From: Glaciecola sp028401415
GTDB lineage: Bacteria; Pseudomonadota; Gammaproteobacteria; Enterobacterales; Alteromonadaceae
Assembly (NCBI RefSeq): GCF_028401415.2
Contig: NZ_CP171821.2
Coordinates: 4,402,001 to 4,466,000, forward strand
Direction of reading: 5' to 3'
DNA length: 64,000 bases
Shown here: in pieces, positions 59,154-64,000 of the stretch
Position numbering within the stretch: position 1 is the stretch's first letter
Layout of the letters: each line of letters begins with the position of its first letter
Position numbers and translations under genes: made by a program
The notes under the pieces: generated by a model
Databases searched by the model: none
What the model was told of the DNA's origin: nothing
What the model saw: the letters and a program-made list of their open reading frames with translations, nothing else

Positions 59154-60173
59154 CAGATCAAAGAATGTGTAGCTTATTTCTTTTGAATAGGGCTTATTTG
59201 GCGCCACCCAATCTGTTTGAAAATGCGAATGATTGACCGAGTCAGGTAATCCCTGAGCCTCAAGTGCTATTGCAGCATATTTAGCCGGTAGATAATTACC
59301 CGTATATACCTGCATGCCGATGTGGTTGCTTGATATGCTAAGCCCTAGCTTATTTTTATGTGAAATAAGCCTAGCGCAGTTATGCGGATCATTTTGCTTT
59401 GTATTGCTACTTCGCTTGATTAGGTAACAATCATCAAAGTCTTTATAACGAAGCATTTCGCCAATTCTTTTCGAATTTAACCATGAATCACGATGGCTGA
59501 CCCTGAGCACTCTCCCTGTGGGGATGCTTTGTCGATTTGTTTCCAGAAAGCCATCTGCATTAAGCTCAAGCTTGAGTTGATGAATGTCCCTTTCACCTAA
59601 ATTAAAGTAAGTATGATTACACATATTGATTGGGCTGAGTCGGTCGCATGTCGCGCTAAACTCGATAGCAAGACGGTTGTCATGAAAAAGGGTATACACA
59701 ACCGATGCGTCCAAATTACCCGCAAAGCCATTTTCGCCGTGCACAGAGTGAAGGATAAAGCATACGCTGTCGAAACCGGCCGTTTTACGATGATACTTAA
59801 TGGTCCATTGGCGTTGTGAAAAGCCAGTTTTTCCGCCGTGGAGGATATTTTGACCTTCGTTTGCGTGAAGCTTAACTGTTTTATTTCCGGCTGCGTCATT
59901 AACGCTGTATTGAGCACCCCCTATGCGATTCGCAAACCGGCCGCATGTGGCACCTTTAAACGCGGCATCATTTATAATGTCGTAGTCAGCGCGGTCGCTT
60001 AGCGTCGCCTCTATCATTTTTCCATCCGCGTTAGGGATACGAATGCCGATGATGCGTGAGCCATAATCTACAAGCTGAACTTGCATATTGTTGCGATTTG
60101 TCAGCATCAATCGTTTTAGCGGTCGTTTTGGTTTTTCGCCTGAGTAATTATCTGAGAATGGCTGAGTGCTCAT
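59151..60173 (-). CDS. galM: aldose 1-epimerase
   Basis: A 340-aa mutarotase that interconverts alpha and beta anomers of sugars. Motifs NRIGGAQYSV, HGGKTGFSQRQW and NHTYFNLG (His of the catalytic acid) are present, and the C-terminal glutamate is in ALEAQGLPDSVNH. No gal operon is nearby. A cytoplasmic role in sugar use is likely; true substrate may be broader than galactose. Confidence 0.9.
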   Translation of the reverse strand: MSTQPFSDNYSGEKPKRPLKRLMLTNRNNMQVQLVDYGSRIIGIRIPNADGKMIEATLSDRADYDIINDAAFKGATCGRFANRIGGAQYSVNDAAGNKTVKLHANEGQNILHGGKTGFSQRQWTIKYHRKTAGFDSVCFILHSVHGENGFAGNLDASVVYTLFHDNRLAIEFSATCDRLSPINMCNHTYFNLGERDIHQLKLELNADGFLETNRQSIPTGRVLRVSHRDSWLNSKRIGEMLRYKDFDDCYLIKRSSNTKQNDPHNCARLISHKNKLGLSISSNHIGMQVYTGNYLPAKYAAIALEAQGLPDSVNHSHFQTDWVAPNKPYSKEISYTFFDL

Positions 60174-60278
60174 TGAAATATTGGCTAATGCGTTGTTCGG
60201 TATACTTTAGCATTGGCTAAGGACTTTGTCTTGATGGCGTAACTGCATGAATAAGCGCGGGTGCGAAAGTCAGGAAAA

Positions 60279-60326
60279 TAAAAAAGGCGTTGTGTAATAA
60301 AAGCTGATGCTTTATACAAACGCCTA
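60279..60326 (-). terminator. terminator after the Hsp20 gene
   Basis: On the minus strand, arms AGGCGTTTGTATAAAG and CTTTTATTACACAACGCCT pair with small mismatches and are followed by a T-run. It is preceded by a separate perfect 12-bp-arm hairpin at 60346-60373. Confidence 0.85.
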
Positions 60327-60345
60327 TTTGGGAGACATCTTATAT

Positions 60346-60373
60346 TTGGCTAGCGTCTGATGACGCTAGCCAA
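60346..60373. repeat. 12-bp perfect hairpin after Hsp20
   Basis: TTGGCTAGCGTC and GACGCTAGCCAA arms with a four-base loop, seven bases after the Hsp20 stop. It may protect the transcript 3' end or act with the next terminator. Confidence 0.75.
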
Positions 60374-60380
60374 TTTGCTA

Positions 60381-60833
60381 TTAGCTGTTTTCTATCAGCT
60401 TACTGCCAATTTCGATGCGCTTTGGCTTTTGCGCTTCTGGGATTTTTCGCTCAAGATCAATGTGCAATAATCCGTGCTCAAGGTCTGCAGCGAGTACCTT
60501 TACATTGTCACCCAGCTGGAATTTGCGCTCAAAGTTGCGCTCGGAAATTCCTTTGTGTAAAAATTTACGCTCTTCTTCAGTTTTGTTGGCGTCGGTTTTT
60601 GAACCAACAACTTTGAGCGTATTCTCCTGCACTTCAATACTGACTTCGTCTTTTGCAAAACCCGCCACCGCCATGGTAATACGGTATTTATCATCGGCAA
60701 TAAGCTCGATGTTATATGGTGGATATGCCGTTTGCTTTTCTTGACGAGTGGCTGCATCAATCATAGATGCTAAGTGGTCTGAACCAATAAATGAACGGTA
60801 AAGTGGAGATAGATCAATAGTACGCATAGTCAT
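60381..60833 (-). CDS. Hsp20 (IbpA/IbpB-type) small heat-shock protein
   Basis: A 150-aa chaperone. The N-terminus TIDLSPLYRSFIGSDHL matches IbpA, and the alpha-crystallin domain spans about residues 35-130 (YRITMAVAGFAKDEVSIEV, ERNFERKFQLGDNVKV, LLHIDLERKIPE). It binds aggregating proteins during heat stress. ATG 60833 has AGGAAG just upstream inside a ROSE-like hairpin. A sigma32 promoter lies at 60956-60983. Confidence 0.93.
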   Translation of the reverse strand: MTMRTIDLSPLYRSFIGSDHLASMIDAATRQEKQTAYPPYNIELIADDKYRITMAVAGFAKDEVSIEVQENTLKVVGSKTDANKTEEERKFLHKGISERNFERKFQLGDNVKVLAADLEHGLLHIDLERKIPEAQKPKRIEIGSKLIENS

Positions 60834-60855
60834 ATTCTTCCTATTAAGCAATATG
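60831..60855 (-). promoter_or_regulatory. ROSE-like RNA thermometer at the Hsp20 start
   Basis: On the minus strand ATATTGCT-TAAT-AGGAAGAATAT folds so that TTGCT pairs with the AGGA Shine-Dalgarno, and ATATT pairs with AATAT at the start codon. The U-U-G-C-U against A-G-G-A pairing is the ROSE signature known for ibpA leaders. A further hairpin (60869-60889) lies upstream. Confidence 0.65.
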
Positions 60856-60955
60856 TTTAAATTAAATAAGGTTCGCATGATGTGAACCTAAACTCACCCC
60901 GACCATTCGGCGGTAAGCTTTTTGTTTATCGACCCTTTCGGCGCCGACAATTTAT

Positions 60956-60983
60956 ATATCGGGATTGTGCTTAGATTTTCAAG
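60956..60983 (-). promoter_or_regulatory. sigma32 promoter of the Hsp20 gene
   Basis: On the minus strand CTTGAAA (60983-60977), 13 nt, then CCCGATAT (60963-60956). This is close to the sigma32 consensus CTTGAAA-N13-15-CCCCATNT. The leader would be about 115 nt. Confidence 0.85.
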
Positions 60984-61064
60984 AAAAAACTTGTAAAATG
61001 TAGTGAGTTTATTTTTATCTAATTGATCTATAAGTAAAAGTTTTATGTTGTTTTGAGTGGAGTT

Positions 61065-61198
61065 CCGCAAAGCGAGTCAGGCAGGAGGGGGTTAGCTGTT
61101 GAAAACCGCTGCGAGCCCGTCCTTGGGCGCTCGACGAAATCTTCCCTGATTTCGACGTTTTCAACAGCTAACCCCCTCCTGCCTGACGCGCTTTGCGG
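61065..61198. repeat. long palindromic element with 42-bp arms
   Basis: Arms at 61065-61106 and 61157-61198 are complementary at 41 of 42 positions; cores are GCAGGAGGGGGTTAGCTG and its complement. The 50-nt centre holds two small hairpins (CGAGCCC..GGGCGCTCG and CGAAATC..GATTTCG), so a three-way cruciform is possible. No ORF. The rest of 60984-61317 holds no recognised feature. Confidence 0.8.
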
Positions 61199-61317
61199 GC
61201 TTTTAAGCGCTACATGTATGATTTAGGCATTTCGTTCGGGGGCTTGTTACGATCTACAGCAAAGAACACTAGGCACTTCTAACTCTGTCTTCTCAAAATT
61301 ACTTATCCAGGTTCGGG

Positions 61318-61938
61318 TTACTTATCGTGCCTTTGTTTAAGCACGTCAATAGTATCCGCAAGCGACAGACCGCTAGCTTGCAGCAGCACAATCAAATGAT
61401 AAAGGAGGTCAGCCGACTCGTTTTTCAGCTCATCTAAATCCTTTACAGTGGCGGCAAGCGCTGTTTCAACGCCTTCCTCTCCCACTTTTTGAGCAATGCG
61501 TTTAATTCCTTTTTGATATAAGAATGCGGTGTAACTGGATTCTGGATCGCCGCCTTTACGATCAGACAAAATCTGCTCTAATTCTGCCAAAAAGCTAAAG
61601 TCAGGGCTTTGCGCATCGTCCCAGCAAGAAGTCGTTCCCTTATGGCAGGTTGGGCCATTCGCATTAGCGATAGCTAGGATGCTGTCTACATCACAGTCCG
61701 CAGAAATGTCTACAAGCTCAAGGGTGTTGCCAGAAGTCTCTCCTTTGGTCCACAAACGCTGTTTGCTGCGGCTGAAAAAAGTCACTTTGCCGCTGCTAAG
61801 CGTTGTATTAAGCGCTTCTGCATTCATATAGCCTTGCATTAGGACAGTGCCAGAAGTCGCATCTTGGACAATACATGGCAACAATCCCTCTCCCTTTTCC
61901 CATGCAAGATGGTCTATATTATCTAAGCTAAGTTTCAT
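61318..61938 (-). CDS. hisI: bifunctional phosphoribosyl-AMP cyclohydrolase / phosphoribosyl-ATP pyrophosphatase
   Basis: A 206-aa fusion for steps 2 and 3 of histidine synthesis. The HisI part has GKVTFFSRSKQRLWTKGETSG and metal-binding DCDVDS and CHKG motifs. The HisE part has AQKVGEEGVETALAA. ATG 61938 matches the E. coli start by alignment. A gap of 169 bp separates it from hisF, containing a terminator and a candidate promoter (TTGACC-17-TATTTT), so it may be transcribed separately. Confidence 0.95.
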   Translation of the reverse strand: MKLSLDNIDHLAWEKGEGLLPCIVQDATSGTVLMQGYMNAEALNTTLSSGKVTFFSRSKQRLWTKGETSGNTLELVDISADCDVDSILAIANANGPTCHKGTTSCWDDAQSPDFSFLAELEQILSDRKGGDPESSYTAFLYQKGIKRIAQKVGEEGVETALAATVKDLDELKNESADLLYHLIVLLQASGLSLADTIDVLKQRHDK

Positions 61939-62095
61939 ATTAAGTGCTGCGTCCTTGTGGGTGGTTTGAATATCTTGCATATGAATCGAAAAAATAAATG
62001 ACCCAACACAAGCGGTCAAGGGCGTTGAGTTATGTAAGTTCGGTTCAAGGTATGCCGTTGTGTGTTTTTGTACACATTGAGAAACTTATCTGCAC

Positions 62096-62117
62096 AAAAA
62101 AACGCCGCTACACGCGG
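62096..62117 (-). terminator. terminator overlapping the hisF end
   Basis: On the minus strand CCGC-GTGTA-GCGG followed by CG and seven T, overlapping the hisF stop codon. It would reduce readthrough into hisI. Confidence 0.65.
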
Positions 62118-62881
62118 ATGGCTATGCCTTGCTCCCTTAAGTAGGCTTTGAGCGCCTGTATCTCGATCACTGACTTATGAAATACAGAGGCCGCTAAAGC
62201 GCCATCGACATCGGCTAATTTAAATACATCATTAAAGTGTTGCATTTCACCTGCGCCGCCAGACGCAATTAAGGGTACACCACAAGCACTTCGAATTTCA
62301 CTTAACTGCGCAATATCGTAGCCTTTACGCACGCCGTCTTGATTCATGCAATTTAGCACAATCTCGCCTGCACCGCGCGCTTGTACCTCTTTAACCCAGT
62401 CGATGGTTTGCCATTTTGTTTTTTGAGTGCGGCTTTCATCACCGGTAAATTGATACACTTCGTATTGCTTAGTTTCGTCGTTAAAATAGCTATCGATACC
62501 AATGACGACGCATTGCTGACCGTAGGTGTTATATAAATCGGTAATCAAATCGGGATTGCTAAGGGCAGGGCTGTTTACGGATATTTTGTCAGCGCCCATT
62601 TCTAAAATCACGCCAGCTTGTTCAACTGTTTTGATACCGCCCGCCACACAAAAAGGGATGTCGATGACTTGGGCTATTTTGCTCACCCAGCTTTTGTCCA
62701 CAACGCGTTGGTCGCTAGATGCCGTAATATCGTAAAAGACTAATTCGTCCGCGCCAGCCTCGGCGTACTTTTGCGCAAGCGGTACGATGTCACCAATTAT
62801 TTCATGGTTGCGAAACTGAACGCCTTTTACCACAAGGCCATCTCGCACATCTAAACAGGGAATTATTCGCCGTGCCAGCAT
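62108..62881 (-). CDS. hisF: imidazole glycerol phosphate synthase subunit HisF
   Basis: A 257-aa (beta/alpha)8-barrel cyclase that makes IGP and AICAR with ammonia from HisH. RRIIPCLDVRDGLVVKGVQF at the N-terminus holds the catalytic aspartate, and the second (GIDSY) lies near residue 130. It overlaps hisA by 19 bp. Confidence 0.97.
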   Translation of the reverse strand: MLARRIIPCLDVRDGLVVKGVQFRNHEIIGDIVPLAQKYAEAGADELVFYDITASSDQRVVDKSWVSKIAQVIDIPFCVAGGIKTVEQAGVILEMGADKISVNSPALSNPDLITDLYNTYGQQCVVIGIDSYFNDETKQYEVYQFTGDESRTQKTKWQTIDWVKEVQARGAGEIVLNCMNQDGVRKGYDIAQLSEIRSACGVPLIASGGAGEMQHFNDVFKLADVDGALAASVFHKSVIEIQALKAYLREQGIAIRV

Positions 62882-63600
62882 TCGATAGCCTCCTCTAAAG
62901 TGAACTTACCTTCGAGTAATGCTCGCCCTAAAATCACGCCTTGCACTTTTGTAGGGATTAAATTTTTGATATCTCCCAAGCTGCCGATGCCCCCCGAGGC
63001 TTGCCATTGAATCTGTGGATATTGCGCTACAAGCTCTGCGTACAGTGATTCATTTGCTCCTTTAAGCGTGCCGTCGCGGCTGATATCGGTGCAAAGCACG
63101 TGCTTAAGGCCTACCTTAGAATAAAAGGCAATAAGCTCGTCGATGCTCACGCCCGAATCTTTTTGCCATCCATGTGTGGCGACAAATTTGTTGCCGCTTT
63201 CATCGATATTTACGTCAAGCGCCAATACAATATGATCGCTACCGTAAGTGTTGAACCAACTTGCCACTTCATCCCGATCTGACACCGCTTTTGAGCCAAT
63301 GACAACTCGCTCAACACCCGACTCCAATAGACCTTTGACATCAGCTTCACGGCGGATACCGCCACCGCTTTGAAAGCGCATTAGGCCCGTTTTGACCATG
63401 GTGCTGATCAGCGGCAGCTGTCTTTTACTCGTGTCTTTAGCGCCGGTCAAATCAACAATATGAAGCATGCTAGCGCCGGCGCTCGCGTAGGTCTTGACCA
63501 CGTCAATAGGGTCAAGCTTGTATTCAGTAGTTTGCGCATAATCGCCCTGATATAAACGCACGACTTTGCCGTCAATCAGGTCAATAGCGGGAATGATCAT
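62863..63600 (-). CDS. hisA: ProFAR isomerase
   Basis: A 245-aa (beta/alpha)8-barrel. MIIPAIDLIDGKVVRLYQGDY holds the catalytic Asp (residue 7), and the second aspartate is in CTDISRDGTLKG. Phosphate sites GGGIR and GRALLEG are present. It lies between hisH and hisF as usual. Confidence 0.97.
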   Translation of the reverse strand: MIIPAIDLIDGKVVRLYQGDYAQTTEYKLDPIDVVKTYASAGASMLHIVDLTGAKDTSKRQLPLISTMVKTGLMRFQSGGGIRREADVKGLLESGVERVVIGSKAVSDRDEVASWFNTYGSDHIVLALDVNIDESGNKFVATHGWQKDSGVSIDELIAFYSKVGLKHVLCTDISRDGTLKGANESLYAELVAQYPQIQWQASGGIGSLGDIKNLIPTKVQGVILGRALLEGKFTLEEAIECWHGE

Positions 63601-63611
63601 AGCGGGCCTGC

Positions 63612-64000
63612 CTAAATGTTTAAAAAGTTACAAAGTAATTGTGCGCCAGCATCTGCGCTGCGTTCAGGGTGAAATTGCACGCCGTAGAAGTTGTTTTTAT
63701 GAATAGCTGCGCTAAAGCGCTGACCATAGTCGCAACAAGCAAGGGTATGCTCGTATTCATCCACCGCATAGCTATGCACAAAATAAAAATGTGCGCCATC
63801 GTCGATACCCTTAAACAATGGATTATTTGGCTTTGAATATACCTGATTCCAACCCATGTGCGGAATTCTTAATTCATTCACCTGCATGCGTTTTACTTGG
63901 CCGGGAACTAAATTTAAGCATGCAGTTTCGTCTGTGTTTCCAAAGTCGTTCTCTTCAGACGATTGCACCATAATTTGCATGCCTAAACACACACCAAGCA
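63612..64000 (-). CDS. hisH: imidazole glycerol phosphate synthase subunit HisH, 3' part
   Basis: The gene runs off the right edge of the window; about 129 C-terminal residues are visible. The nucleophile cysteine is in GVCLGMQ close to the edge, and the catalytic His/Glu are in the VQFHPERSADAG motif. Glutamine amidotransferase that feeds ammonia to HisF. It is followed by hisA. Confidence 0.96.
   Translation of the reverse strand, partial: LGVCLGMQIMVQSSEENDFGNTDETACLNLVPGQVKRMQVNELRIPHMGWNQVYSKPNNPLFKGIDDGAHFYFVHSYAVDEYEHTLACCDYGQRFSAAIHKNNFYGVQFHPERSADAGAQLLCNFLNI

Noticed and set aside
61065..61198. Integron attC site
   Set aside because: The arms lack recognisable R and L core boxes (GTTRRRY/RYYYAAC), and no integrase or cassette is nearby.

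Overview
The window is chromosomal DNA from a marine gammaproteobacterium, most probably of the order Alteromonadales (Alteromonas/Glaciecola-like). This rests on the character of the 16S and 23S genes, the gene order apt-dnaX-ybaB-recR-htpG-adk, a FabR/desaturase pair, DUF2333/TIGR04219/DUF6482-type proteins, a large TonB-dependent receptor and many glycan enzymes. Genus and species are not claimed. No phage, transposase, CRISPR array or plasmid function was seen.

Layout. 1-3.1 kb: diguanylate cyclase (-) and dusA (+). 3.1-3.3 kb: a MITE-like element with 23-bp terminal inverted repeats. 3.5-5.7 kb: a 38-aa membrane peptide, a PspC protein, a DUF2333 protein and an outer-membrane barrel protein. 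5.8-10.1 kb: cysJIH sulfate-assimilation operon, with a terminator-like hairpin abutting the cysJ start. 10.4-15.6 kb: small secreted protein, fatty-acid desaturase and divergent fabR with a FabR-type operator between them, trmA, a DUF5610 protein and a membrane-anchored RRM protein.

15.9-22.2 kb: a complete rRNA operon in the order 16S, tRNA-Ala, tRNA-Ile, 23S, 5S. The 23S gene carries an intervening sequence of about 206 nt in helix 25. The 5S gene is 133 nt instead of about 120, and a second 5S-like 3' half with extra inserted helices plus a duplicated terminator follows it.

22.3-29.9 kb: a secreted lipase-like hydrolase, then a YfcC-type permease, a TonB-dependent receptor and a divergent oversized cyanophycinase. 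The last three look like an uptake locus for cyanophycin or beta-Asp-Arg peptides. 30.0-37.1 kb: housekeeping block apt-dnaX-ybaB-recR-htpG-adk. 37.2-42.4 kb: a GH88 lipoprotein, a GMC oxidoreductase, DUF6482, DUF2244 and TauE-type proteins. 42.5-48.7 kb: a co-directional cluster of GH13, two glycosyltransferase-like proteins, a GH78-like protein without a signal peptide, and a small Rossmann-type protein.

48.8-56.3 kb: a tightly overlapping ten-gene Mrp/Mbh-type cation/proton antiporter operon with three NuoLMN-like subunits and no hydrogenase. 56.6-60.2 kb: a secreted subtilase with a PPC domain, an XRE-2TM regulator and aldose 1-epimerase. 60.4-61.2 kb: an Hsp20 gene with a sigma32 promoter and a ROSE-like leader, then a near-perfect 42-bp-arm palindrome. 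61.3-64.0 kb: hisIE, hisF, hisA and the 3' part of hisH, which runs off the right edge.

Most start sites were chosen by visible ribosome-binding sites and comparison with remembered family N-termini. Family assignments are from pattern recognition; no database search was run.
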